Assembly (NCBI RefSeq): GCF_000165425.1
Contig: NW_001799626.1
Span: 60,508-124,507, forward strand
Direction: 5' to 3'
DNA from: Paramecium tetraurelia
Taxonomy: Eukaryota; Ciliophora; Oligohymenophorea; Peniculida; Parameciidae
DNA length: 64,000 nt
Below are positions 34,338-47,286 of the stretch, in pieces. The position numbers and the translations under genes are program-made. The first letter of the stretch is position 1, and each line of letters opens with the position of its first letter. The notes under the pieces were generated by a model that ran no database searches, was not told the DNA's origin, and was given only the letters and a program-made list of their open reading frames with translations.

Positions 34338-34929
34338 TCATCTTTTTTTTATTCGCTTATAACCAACTTTCCTTCTATAATATTTATTACATTTATTCTT
34401 CGCTATATATGATTCCATTTATAAAACCCTCGGAATTCAGTTATTGATTCTAACTCAAGATCAATTACGATCCATTCTTTGTTAAGTCATATTGAGTATA
34501 TTTTATATTCTATTTCCTCATTTCCACTTTTGGGTAGTTCGAGAAATGATGAATAAAGAAATATTAAAAGAGAGAAATTATGCATCTCATCAAAAATTCT
34601 ATACTGCCTATATTACATTTCAATGCTTCCAAACTGATTGTCAATTTTAATAAGCTAGGTATCAAATTATTAATGATTATGCATTCAGAGAACACTAGTT
34701 GCTTTTCCTGTTCATTCAATTGAGTATAATCTTTAGTTAAGTAATTTGCCCTCTCACTTACAAATTTACTGAATTGTTTACGATACTCGAAGTATTGATC
34801 TTAGTGCATCTATAAACTCAGTTCATTTATTAAGTATTTACCTGTAGTCATAACTACAAGATTGGACATTGCAAATGTGAAACTGTTTTAAACAAAAACA
34901 ATTGCCTAATCAATTTCAACTGATGTCAT
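34338..34929 (-). pseudogene. Broken gene of unknown family
   Basis: Starts MTSVEIDQAIVFVQNSF in one frame and remains protein-like to LEALKCNIGSIEF. The continuation (DEMHNFSLLIFLYSSFLEL) is in another frame, fitting loss of one T in a run of five T near the junction. Further on, an in-frame TGA splits NEEIEYKIYSI from LNKEWIVIDLELESITEF. No GT-AG segment of normal size can repair either break. The rest reads well to VISEQKKR and TGA 34338-34340. A lightly decayed gene, or one with sequence errors; function unknown. Confidence 0.6.
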
Positions 34930-35080
34930 TGTTTATGGATAGTCCTATTAATATAATTAATTCAAAATTTTTACAATAAAATTCAATTTTTGTTTTTCTA
35001 AATTTTTCTACTGAATTATTGAAATCATTTTAGAAAATACCATTTAAGTCCATTACTTTATTTTTATTATCGAAATGCTT

Positions 35081-35825
35081 TCATTATATTTTAAAATCTT
35101 TTGATTTCTTTTTAAAATATCCATCTATAAATTCCAAGATGACTACTTTTGACTATTGTTTAAATTAAATGTTTACTTGCACAATGTCTTCATTCTAAAA
35201 AGAGCCGTAATAATCTAAAAGCATTTTCTTATTCTTTTGAATTTCGCCCTAATCATTGTTGGAATGTCATTTGTTGAAATTGTCTTGATTGAAACACTCT
35301 CACTTTTCGTAGGTTTAGGTGTATGGTCACTACTGCCACTCTGAATATTATCACTCAAATATTCATAAGACCCCTCGCAATAATGAAACATTTTTCTTAT
35401 GTTCTAGGGGTTGTATGGGCTCTCAGATGTGGTCAAGAATTAATCATTGTTATTCGAAATTTCTATACTCTATCCTCGTGGGGCGATCGAATATTGCTGT
35501 GAATCTCGGTTTGTTACTTTGTGAGCGGATTGTAATTCAGTTGAGACAGGGCTTGCCTTTAATTTTTTCTGATATTCTTATTAATTCAATTCCTGAGAAA
35601 CAGAATATCCGATTTTCTAAAGAAAGCTCTAATGGTCGGTTCTTTCAGCTATGAATTTTAATTTAAAGAAATACTCTCATAGATATTTCTATTAGTAGGT
35701 TCTTGAGTAAAAGAAGAATCACCGTTGAGAATGGTTTACCCAGCAATTTGAAACTTGGCTCTATATGAATCTAGATGAGAATTTTGTCGATCACTCTTTG
35801 TTAATATTTCATTGTTTCTAATCAT
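35081..35825 (-). CDS. Ser/Thr/Asn-rich hypothetical protein, gene model uncertain
   Basis: Starts MIRNNEILTKSDRQNSHLD (ATG 35823-35825). A 26-nt intron after NRNIYE links to a long frame with PVSTELQSAHKVTNRDSQQY and SPYNPQNIRKMF, probably disordered. A further stretch with good coding character (KNKKMLLDYYGSFQNEDIVQ to SKDFKIQ, TGA 35081-35083) is in a third frame, and I found no normal intron to join them, so a frameshift or an unresolved intron exists near 35250. No domain recognised. Confidence 0.5.
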
Positions 35826-36748
35826 AGTTCGTCTTTATGTTAGATAAATCTAAATTTTATTAAATATATTCCAAGAATAACTACTTAATTATATAAAGAG
35901 ATATATGATGTCATGTAAAATCATGGCTTCCCTACTAAAGATTGATTCATTTATTTATATTTTTTCATAAATTATAACTAATAAGTACTTAATATAAAAT
36001 CTCGTTTTTATAAAGAACGAATAATTTGTGTTATTCATAAATTTAACACCATCCGTTAGGAGCAAGTTATTTTCAATATTTTAAATCTTTTATTCTAATG
36101 CATTTATAAATTCAAGTTATCAAAACTAGACGATCTCTTTTAAGTGAGAGTAAATCAATTAGATTTAGCCATCTACTAAATTACCAATAATGAGTTAGTG
36201 GTTCATAATTTCTTAATTGACAGGGATACTTGAATCAAATGTTTCTTATAATCTACTATTATAGTAATGTATCATTATTATTATTTGACAATTGAAGTGT
36301 TCTAGAAATAGGAAACTAAATACAATTATTATCTTTATCAAAGTACAACTTATGAGCTAATACTTAACTTGAATATTCTTTTTACTTATTTTAAGTCTTG
36401 ATTATGTGATATTCGATGTTGGTTTTCTATAATTTTAACTATATTATTTTTAATGGATAACAAATAGTGTTTTATTATGTTTTTGGTACCAATTCAATAA
36501 TATGAAAATAACAACTTAATTTTCTAGTTAATCATAATATTTTGACTTATCTTTTTAAGATATTTTAATTTTAAATAATTATATTTTCAATTATACTTAT
36601 TTTTACACTACCATACACAAAATGATTAAAAAAAGAATGATAAATTCGTATATGTTAAGACAATTAAAGAATAAAAATATCATTTTTTTCTGTTTTTAAT
36701 TGTCCCTTTTCTTTTCCATTTCTCATACCAGTCATTTTTATAATTGTT
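35826..36748. other. AT-rich intergenic region, about 0.9 kb
   Basis: No gene supported on either strand. The stretch 36050-36250 is slightly less AT-rich and might be an old gene remnant, but nothing is recognisable. Confidence 0.45.
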
Positions 36749-39457
36749 TCAATTAGCTTAATATACTATTTAAAATAAATGAGATTGAAAAATTTCGAAA
36801 AATCTTTAGGGTGTTGAAATCGCAGCCAATGATGAGGTTCCTGCTACAAGATAACATAGCAAAGTATGATGGAATAATGCTACGGATGATAGATAAGCCC
36901 AGCCTCCAGTCAATAACGTGATCCCTAAAATAGCAGGTCCTACATTTTTGAATACTTGAAAAACAATCATCATCTTTTCAATTAAGGAATGAGTTTTTTA
37001 AATTTAGATAACAATTTTATCTATTTTGAATACAAAAGGATTTATGCTTTATTTATTCTTGCAATATTCTGATATTTAAAAAATAGTCTTTATGTCTTAA
37101 ATATATGATTCAAGGAAAAAACTCATTGATTTTGTATACTCGTTTTTGTTAATCCATTCTGATAACCGTTAAAGTATTGATACACAATTATTCACATTAA
37201 TCGCAGTAATATTTTAAAAAATGTCTTTAATGATTTTTATTTATTCAAATTTCTAACTTAGAGTGTCTTCACTTTTCGAAAAGTATTCATCAAAATATTA
37301 ACTAAATAATTTAAAGAATTATTTTAATTTCAATTAAATTTTAGGCATACAAATACTATACTACATCCAAAGTCTTTCATCAAGTTGAAGTTCAAAAATT
37401 GGATTATTATTATCATTTTTTTATTAAAGTTACCTCTATATTTTTACATTTATAGATTCTGCAAACTTTTTTACATCATGATGCATTTCTTCTGAGGGTC
37501 TAAAAAATTCTAAACAAATTTCGTCGTCACTAAAATGCTTTTTATAGTAGCTATAATTTTATTCTAATAAGCCATAATAGGCGAGATCCCATTATTCTAA
37601 ATACACCTTTCTTGAATCTTTTTCAGCTTTAGTTAAAATAAGATTCCCCCAACTTCTAAAATTTTGATCTAAGTCCCTTTTATCTTTTAAAAGACTATAA
37701 ATAGGATCGAATGTATTCTTAATATTTTCGATCTACTATACAGAAATGTCGATCAAAACGTAAACAATAATGTTTTTTGTTTTTTTGAAATAATTATACA
37801 GGCTTATTCTATGAGCAATTCGCATTAATTCATTTTAATTATCTTCAAATCCTGGACAATCAAATATAAACGATCTTTCAGGAATTTTTAATTCATTAAT
37901 TAATCCCTAATATAGTAATTCTTAATAGCTAAAAACATCTTCTTGTTATTGATTAATGTTTTGGCCATTATTTTAATTATAAAATATCTGATTAAGTTCC
38001 TCCTTTTCTCCAATGTAAATACCACTAATTTTTTATGTCATGCTAACCCCACCTTGACCAATTTAAAATTTTGGATCTTATTCTTAACCAATTTTGTAGC
38101 ATTTTTTACCTAAAATTCTTGTTTATTCAAGTTTATCAGGATAAAAAATTGCATTCATGACTGTAGATTTTCCTGATTTGGTGACTCCTATGAAATAAAT
38201 TCCATTTTCAATTGGGTTTTTTGGTCCTTCTTATATTCTCTTTACTATATATTTAAGTTCATACAGAGTGCTTTCTATAGCTTAATGACAATATTAACGC
38301 CAAAATTTAAGATTAATTTCCAAATTTTTAGCTTCTAAAATTACAAATTTTTTATAATAGGTCTCCCAAAATTAAATGATTTCATCTAACTTTTATAAAT
38401 CTTAGTCATTAAAAAAAGGGTGAATACTTATTTATTCAATTTAATTTTCTTGCATAAATTATTTCATTTGTCGGCTATTTTTTAATTAAATTATCTCATT
38501 CAATTCTTTTGCTTCATTTCCTTAATTAATTTAATTTATAATTTTAAGAATTTCTTTTAATTTGGATAATTTATTTTATTGGCAAATTTAGATATTCTTA
38601 ATTCTGTTTTATAATTCTTTTAAATACCTTTCAACAATATTCATAGTATTATCTTAATACAAAATGATTGGCATTTACTGTAAAATGAGAAGTAGCTTCT
38701 AAAATTCTTTGAATCTATAATTAAAATATTTTGTTAAAATGTTTTCCTTTTATGATAAATAAGTCATCATTTTTCCATAATTCAATAAATCATCCGACTT
38801 GCAATTATTTAAGGATTAATAGGAATCATATCTAAATATTGATTGCAAAACTTTATTTTAGTTAATTCCTTAAGGTTAAAATTATTATGAATAGTTATTT
38901 TTATCGGATAATTCAACTTTGCATAACTTCCAAATATTTTCATCTTATGGACCCAGTAATAAATAAGATTTTTTCTTGAAAGAATATTTACCAAAGTACG
39001 CAACTGAATCTTAAATCATACTATCCATCTTTGCTCTTTCATCATCTCCATTTAATTATTGCATATCAATAACTAACTAAAACTTGCACTTTCCCATTTT
39101 CTGAAGTGCTTTCTCAGCATATATTTTTGAAATACATAAGTCCAAAGGTATTTAATTAGTTTCGTAATTATATTATAAAATTAAAGGGAAATTTAATAAA
39201 TAACTTTTTTTTCCTTATTTTTCTAATCTAACTAACTTATAGTAATTTGTATCTAAAATGACTTGTTTTATTTGAAAGTGTTGATAGAATGTGTGAAAAT
39301 TTTATTGAAATTCTCCAAGAAAGATCAGTACAATACTACCATTAGGAATTTCTGGAAATTCACCATTAGTATTATTGTTTATGTATTCGTAATCGTCGAA
39401 TATATGTTAAATTTCTTCGTCAAAGTTTGCTTCTTCTTAAACTATTTATTATTCCAT
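36749..39457 (-). CDS. Large P-loop GTPase-like protein with C-terminal membrane segment, 902 aa
   Basis: One intronless frame, ATG 39455-39457 to TGA 36749-36751. Residues 1-430 are mostly helical. The G domain follows: P-loop IGVTKSGKSTVMNAIF, then a probable G2 region (GGVSMTQKISG), DxPG motif FIFDCPGFED, a hydrophobic strand (NIIVYVLIDISV) and a G4-like LTKAEKD. This resembles the TRAFAC class of large GTPases (dynamin, septin, AIG1, GBP-like) but matches none clearly. After a helical stalk, residues about 820-870 are hydrophobic (VGPAILGITLLTGGWAYLSS...LLCYLVAGTSS), which could insert in a membrane. A membrane-remodelling or membrane-tethered GTPase is the best inference. Confidence 0.75.
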
Positions 39458-39849
39458 GATATTTATCACTTAATAAATTATTTGCTTTTATATTGATTTG
39501 CAAATTCTATCGCAGATAAATTTGATTTTTGGTTTTTATCATACTTATATGTTCCAAAATACACTCAGACGCATTATTCTAAGTCAAATATTGCCATATT
39601 TAAAATATCAGATAATAGAGACCTGAACGCTAACTTTGCTATTTATCAGAAAACAATATAACCATTTTCTTCATACAAATTAAAGATAAAAGATCGATGG
39701 TCTTAAGTGATGGTATTTTTCCAAATACTATATACCCAAAAGTTGATTTTTTAGAGAATATATGATAAAAAAAGAGTTAATGTATATTTTTAAGTGATAT
39801 ATGATTAATAATTAATTAATAAAGTATAATTTTAATTCGTGTTATTGGA
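39458..39849. other. Intergenic, with a short minus-strand remnant
   Basis: Between two divergent genes. On the minus strand about 39490-39600 reads YFGTYKYDKNQKSNLSAIEF in a frame broken by TGA on both sides. It may be a leftover exon, but no start or intron connects it. Confidence 0.35.
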
Positions 39850-40945
<1,096 letters not shown>

Positions 40946-41078
40946 TGATGTACTTATTAAATGAATATAAAATATATATCAAATAAATAAAATCATAGAA
41001 TTAAACAATATATAACTATTAGAATAAACTTTTGTATTGAGTAGTACTATTTAGAATTTTAATAAAATATTTATTATA

Positions 41079-42173
41079 ATGATTAAGAATTTATATTGGC
41101 TAATCCTAATTTAAACAATAGTGATTATTCTTACATTTAATTTGTCAACTAATCTGCAGATAATAGATAATATAATTGAATTTATCAATGAAAAATAAAC
41201 TATTTCTACAGAATGCCAAGATAAGAAAAAATGCGAAGATGTTAATATTCCAACAACCTAAATTATATCAGAAGCTTATAATAAATTTTTTGGAGAAATG
41301 CACTGGGGTTTCCTTTTTATTTATCCAATTATGCTTATTTAAAAGCAATTGAATAAAGAAAGTGATTTTTATGTAATTTCAGATTATATTTTTTAGATAA
41401 AAAGGGCATTTTATTTTCACTTGATTTAGTACCCTTTTTTACCAATTTTCATCCATTGCATCTCGTTAATAATAAAACTTCTTTGTCGTAAAATATTATA
41501 ATATTTATACTAGCTTAATAGATAATACCAATTAATATTTGTTTTGGGATTTTTATTTTAAACCTCTCTTTCTTTATAATTAACTCGCAATTTTTGGGAA
41601 TAGAAATTAAAAATAGAAGGAAACCTTTATATATACTATTTTTTTTATTAGTTCTAAACGGATTATATAATATAATCACTTTAAATGAACATAATTGGAT
41701 ACCGTATTTAATATTTAATGCATATATTTAACTCTACTTAATCCATATTAATTCCAATTTGTTTGTGGTATTTATATGATTTAATTACTTATAGGGTAAT
41801 CAATACATTAAGCAGAAAATATTGATTGAAATTCTTTTTGAAAAAATTTCCTTTTTTAATGGAAATAAGGATAATGATTATTTTTATATAAAGAAAGAGG
41901 TATTCTTGTTTTTTGGAACCCTAATAACTCTTTTTTATTATTTCTATTAAGCATTAATGCAAACGCAGGTTTAAATTACTATAATATTAATAATTATAGC
42001 ATTTTTGATTTTTATAATTTGGGATACTTCATTAATTTCAACAGTATTATTTATTTGTATTTAATTAGACTTCAAACTTTAGGAATAAAAATCAATGGTT
42101 AGCAGCCGATCTATTTTTTTTAGATTTATTTTTGCCCTTTAGGAATATTGTGATGTTTTTATTATAAGAATGA
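41079..42173 (+). CDS. Multi-pass membrane protein, tandem copy A
   Basis: 349 aa after introns of 20 and 25 nt; exact frame. N-terminal hydrophobic segment, an ectodomain-like part with Cys pairs (ECQDKKKCED), then about six to seven hydrophobic segments, ending NQWLAADLFFLDLFLPFRN. No family recognised. The neighbouring region 42412-43679 encodes a clear relative with the same intron position before the QWLAA block, so the two arose by tandem duplication. Confidence 0.72.
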
Positions 42174-42411
42174 TAAAATTCAATTAACTTATTTATTTTC
42201 TTTTAACTTCTATGTTTGAATTATAATTCTCTTTTACTTAAGTTGTCAATTTTATAGCGAAGTATAAGTGAGAATATGCTTTGAACATACTCTTCTCTTT
42301 TAAATAGACTTATATAATAAATTTAGACTAAAACATTTAAAAGAATAACAAAATTATGAATATAAAAATATCATTTCTAATTTCTAATAATCAATATTTA
42401 TTTTATTTTCT

Positions 42412-43679
42412 ATGTCTTATAAGTCTAGATATGAATCGGATGATTTAAAAGAAAAACAAACCCATTGTCAGCAAGAAACAGACGTAACAAAGGCTTAGAG
42501 AGAGAATTCTAAATAAATAAAAAGTGAAGCAAATAAGACTCCTGAAGAATATCAAAACATCTAGGAATAAGGGAAGGGTTTCTTTTATTTACTCCTTCTT
42601 ATATAAGCACTAATAATTCTTGTTTCCTATTATATGTAGATGGAACACTTCTATTACAATTCAACTGAAGGACCTAAGAGCGATAGTGCTGCTTTTAAAG
42701 AATATTGTAAGAATACTAAATATTGTAAAAAAATTATTTAAAATGATGGCAATAGAAGTGAGATATATTAAATATTGAACTATTGGCCTAATCAATATCA
42801 TTGGGTTTCTTTAATTGCCTATCCCTTATTTTTATTGATCCAATATATCATTAGAGACATACGTTTCTTGGTACATAGATATTTAATTTATTTAGAGGAA
42901 AATTGCATTTTTATTTACATTAATTTCATATCCATGTTTATTTTTGTTTGTGTAGATACTTTTAGTATACATTAGAAATTATTTTGGTATGAAAAAAAGA
43001 TATCATAATAGAATATTATATAGAATAATTATAGGCTGTGTTTTGGATTTATTTAGCAAGTGTTGTTTTCTTCATGCTTAATCAATATGTCTTAAAGATT
43101 AAAAATTTTGAAAATGAGAAAATAACATACTTGACATTTTTGGCATTTATTGTTAATGTTTTATACAATAAGTTCTCTTAAACATCAGGCAATTGGACTT
43201 TTTATATATTAACAATTGTTTATATACAAACTTATTTAAACCACATAGATGCTAATTTATTTGAAGTAGAACTTAATTCATATTATAGCATAACAAATAT
43301 ATTGAGGAGAATAAGACGCTAATTAGAATAATATTTAATAAAATATTGAAACCATTAAAGGTAAAAGGGATTAATAGAAACTAATTCGATAATCATATTG
43401 TCTTAAATAAAAAGTTTACTATTTTTTACGTTATAATAATGATATTAGTTTATTATCTTGTGTCCATATTTTAATAAGAATGGACAGTAATAATATTAGT
43501 TAGTATCATATCAAATTTGTTTTATTGGATACTTCATTAGTTTCAACAGTATTTAATAATGATTAATTATTTAGACTACATTTTTTACTTACGATGATCA
43601 ATGGTTGGCTGCAAATTTATTCTTTTTAGATTTTTTCTTGCCAATTAGAAATACCCTAATGTTGTTATTTTTAGATTGA
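42412..43679 (+). pseudogene. Multi-pass membrane protein, tandem copy B, frameshifted
   Basis: Starts MSYKSRYESDDLKEKQTHCQ, has an N-terminal membrane segment, the Cys pair (CKNTKYCKK) and the same hydrophobic layout as copy A. A 26-nt intron precedes TTFFTYDDQWLAANLFFLDFFLP, as in copy A. Two single-base gaps relative to copy A break the frame: about 43352, where LEQYLIK should run into ILKPLKVKG, and about 43531, where copy A has GGG and this copy GG in the Trp-Asp-Thr-Ser segment. An unusually long (35 nt) intron is also needed in the middle. Otherwise well preserved, so inactivation is recent or an artefact. Confidence 0.65.
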
Positions 43680-43941
43680 CATAGTTATATTTAATTGATA
43701 ACTAATTATTTCGTTATTTAATAAATATATAAGAAAATCTGAGAAATAATTAATAAATAAATGAAGAGTTATTAATATTTATGTGAAATACCTATAAAGA
43801 GTACTTTTTTCTCTATAAAAAATTTCTCTTCAATCATCTATATTCTCCATAAAAAATCTACAAATAAAAAAGATTTCTTCTAGTTTCCAGTAATATTAAA
43901 GAATGATCCTTATGCGTATGAATTATATTTTATTTTCTTTA

Positions 43942-44997
43942 ATGAAAGTGAAGAACTATTCAATCTTTAGTAAAAGCAAACAGTAACAATATCGAATATG
44001 TGAAATAATCCCTACTATCTGTGGAGTGAATGGTATTACTTATATACCAGATGAGAAACCCATATTGATGCAAATTTCTTAATGTACATGCTCTAATAAG
44101 AAAATCAACATTTCAAATTCAACCAAATGGAGTCAGAAAGATAGAATTCGTTCTTATTCTTAAGTGATTCAAAGGCCCATAACCAGAAAATCTACAAGAA
44201 TGCTTACATAAGTTAAAGAGAATACACCTCCAAAATTTTTAACATTAAGGGTCTCAGCTAGAAGATGGTGCGCTTTTCAAAACAACTCAAAGTTTTATGG
44301 TGTTAACGAAAATATCAAATGTGAAGTTGGATGCTTAACTAAATTGATGGCGATTTATACTATATTATAATTATGTTAGGACTACAAAATTAGATTATAA
44401 GTACCTTATTATGCAGAAAGTGTTCCAGAACCTAAAGCAGATTTAAATTCCTATAATTACTTTACTCTCGAATAACTTCTTTATGCTCTTATTCTTAGAG
44501 GGGGTAATGATGCTTTATGGAGTATTGTAAGTGGATTAAGCGAAAAACTATACGGAATAACTTAAAGAAACCTAATAAAAAACAAATTTCTTGACTTATA
44601 TAATAGGAATGCGTAACAGCTTAAAATGAATAATACTAGATATACAAATTTAGAAGGCTTAGCAGATCCAAATAATGTAACTACTGCAAATGATCTGTGT
44701 CTACTTTGTGATTAATTATTGAAGTTTGATATATTTAAAAGAATCTTAAAAACTAAGAGTTACACCTGCAGAGCAACATTTGAAAATGGAGATCTATCAA
44801 CTGTATACACATGGAAGAATAGATAATTCTAATTTATGAAAAAAAGTTTTTATGGATTTTAAGGAATAAACAATAATAGTGGGCCTTGTGCTTTGCTTTT
44901 ACCAGAGGCTGACACAAATTAAATGTTTGTTATACTTTTAAAATGTAATCCTAAATAAGAAATTGTAGACGCTCAAATGATAACCAAATATTAATGA
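43942..44997 (+). CDS. S11 peptidase (D-Ala-D-Ala carboxypeptidase)-like protein with altered nucleophile
   Basis: 351 aa, intronless, exact frame from ATG 43942 to TGA 44995-44997. The fold is recognisable from the region of the first motif (CEVGCLTKLMAIYTIL), the helix FTLEQLLYALILRGGNDALWSIVSG, the segment NLEGLADPNNVTTANDLCLLC and a late FMKKSFYGFQG. In bacterial S11 enzymes these are S-x-x-K (nucleophile Ser), S-x-N and K-T-G. Here the Ser is Cys (C-L-T-K), the second motif is G-G-N, and the third is not a clean KTG. The basic Lys is kept. Possibly a cysteine-based or inactive homologue; in an organism without peptidoglycan the substrate might be bacterial prey wall or a host peptide. 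No clear signal peptide. Confidence 0.75.
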
Positions 44998-45472
44998 TAA
45001 TGTTTTTTTATAATTTCATTTTCTTGTAATCGTTAATTATGTAATTATCATAAATAAATCTAATGATTAATAAATAAAACATTCAATAGTCAGACTATTA
45101 TTTTTTAAATATTTATTTATGATTATATTAATTTAGTAATAATGAATTGAAAACAATAATCTAATAAATTCCTTCTTTATAAACTCATTACTATTGAAGT
45201 ATTTTAGATTAAACATTAATAATAAAACAACGTTAATTCAATCATATTTTCAGGAAAGGAGAAAATTCTATATTTTTTTCAAATAATCTACCCAATTAGG
45301 TTCTTATTTTATGAATTATAAATTAAAGTATTGAGGCTTATATTTACAATAATTTATATTTTTAAAGTAGAGAATAGTTGAAAATGTCTTCTACTTTAGT
45401 AATTCAATATTAAATTTTTTAAAAAATAATTAACTAACATTCACATAGAAATATTTATAATATAAATAATTA
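44998..45472. other. AT-rich intergenic region
   Basis: Nothing supported; TAATAA-rich spacer. Confidence 0.5.
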
Positions 45473-46985
45473 ATGAGGCCCAATCATCCTTACACTATAA
45501 CATTCCCGATATGGTAATGTGATCAATGGACTGCATTAAGAGGACGGCTGAAGCTATCAGATGAATAAGTTATCATTGCAAGATGGAATAATACTGTATA
45601 TTTAGATGAAGAATTGGCCTTTTTTGATTCTCAACATCGTATTAAGCCATAAAGGGAAACCAAGATGCTCAAACCTCAGATTAGTTTGCTTCCTTCGATA
45701 TTATAGATAGTTAGGACTAATACATACACAGATGTTTTAATTGAGAATGTGACTTAATGGTTTTTAACAAATGGAGATCTCTCAAAATTATTATTAATTT
45801 ATTTTGGCTATGACCTTTATACTGGATGTTCTCCACGTGATTGCACTCTAGACAATATAATTAAGAATGATGATTCCATAGTTATTCTAGATTTTGGTTT
45901 GAGGAAACGTACAGAAAAGTATTGCATCTATTGGAATCCTCTAATTCTAAAAGGCAAGCCTTATCGATCCTCTTATTAATGGTCCTTAGGAATTATGTAT
46001 TTAGTTATGACTTAAGGGACTTACATTTTGAATGAAGTTTAGAAGCATATAAATGAATGGTTGAAAGGGGGAAGATTGGACATCGGTTCAATGATAACCA
46101 ATAAAAAGTAATCAGTCCAAAATTTAATATCTTCTCTTTTAGATCCAGAGAATCCAATACCTTGGAGTTAAATCCCAAATCATCCAGCATTTAGAGAGGA
46201 CAATGTTTGTAAATAAATTCTCAAGGATTTTTAAATGAAATCCAATAGAACTGAATTGAAAGGTCGATCTACATCAAGAATGAGTAGTAGAGATGAAAAT
46301 AGCAATTAAATTAGTATCATGCCTTGTCCTTATGGATTGAAGAATCCAAAAACTTGTGATTAAAATATGCTTAATCAATCACTTATTACAAAGGTTAGCA
46401 ATTTGTATAAAGCACATCAAGATAAAGTTCGCAATGCTCTAGGGAACTCTTATTCATCTTTATATAATAGACATGCATCCACATCATAATAGAGTCGATA
46501 AATACTTTCAACAAATACTAGCACTAATAGATTTAATAACTTTTTAAATTCAACTAAAATATTACCTAAATCCTAAATTAAACCACAGAATCTAGGATTT
46601 AGAACTTTTAGAAATCAAACTTAAAATAGCACTTCAAATGTAGGACCTGATTCTCAACGTAAATCTGGAGAGATCATATAAGATAATAGCAATTAAGTTC
46701 CTTAAAAATAGGATTGCTTTTATGAAAAAATAAGATCTAGGGTTACATCAATAAAAGGCGATACAATTAAATTATAAAAAAAACCAAGAAATAGTTCTAC
46801 CCACTCAATTCTGTAAGAGTAGCAGAATAAATAGTAAAATCATTAAAAAAAGGTATCAAACGATTAAGAGGAAGTACAGGAAATTTATTAGTAATATGAA
46901 ATATTGAATGATTAATAATAAAAATAAGCATTGCAATAACAATAACAATAAACATAATAATAATAATAATAATAATAGTAATAAC

Positions 46986-47034
<49 letters not shown>

Positions 47035-47253
47035 GTAATAACAATAACAATAATAATTATAACCATAACAACCACAAAAACAACAAGAACAGTAGCAGGA
47101 AAAACAACAACTTCAGCAATAACATCAATAACAATAATAATAAGAATAATTATAACAATAACAACAAAAATAATAATAAATTATTAAGTATTGTGATTTA
47201 GATGAATAACAATAACAATAATAATTATTATCAATTTAATAAAAAAAATCTTA

Positions 47254-47286
<33 letters not shown>

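Noticed and set aside
35319-35654. 111-aa plus-strand ORF beginning MYGHYCHSEYYHS
   Set aside because: Antisense shadow of the Ser/Thr-rich gene on the minus strand, which has better composition and an intron that fits.
39263-39496. 77-aa plus-strand hydrophobic ORF
   Set aside because: Antisense to the N-terminus of the large GTPase, which is a single 902-codon frame.
39490-39600. Minus-strand segment YFGTYKYDKNQKSNLSAIEF as an extra 5' exon of the GTPase
   Set aside because: Every available donor-acceptor pair leaves the wrong phase, and a TGA lies on each side.
43761-44007. Plus-strand frame beginning MKSYQYLCEIPIK upstream of the S11-like gene
   Set aside because: It overlaps the S11-like gene in another frame and ends before the conserved part. 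The ATG at 43942 gives an exact, uninterrupted frame through all motifs.
46908-47201. Plus-strand poly-Asn ORF and minus-strand poly-Leu/poly-Ile ORFs over the (TAA)n repeat
   Set aside because: They are other-frame readings of the trinucleotide repeat. The frame continuous with the flanking kinase-like and C-terminal domains reads it as polyglutamine.
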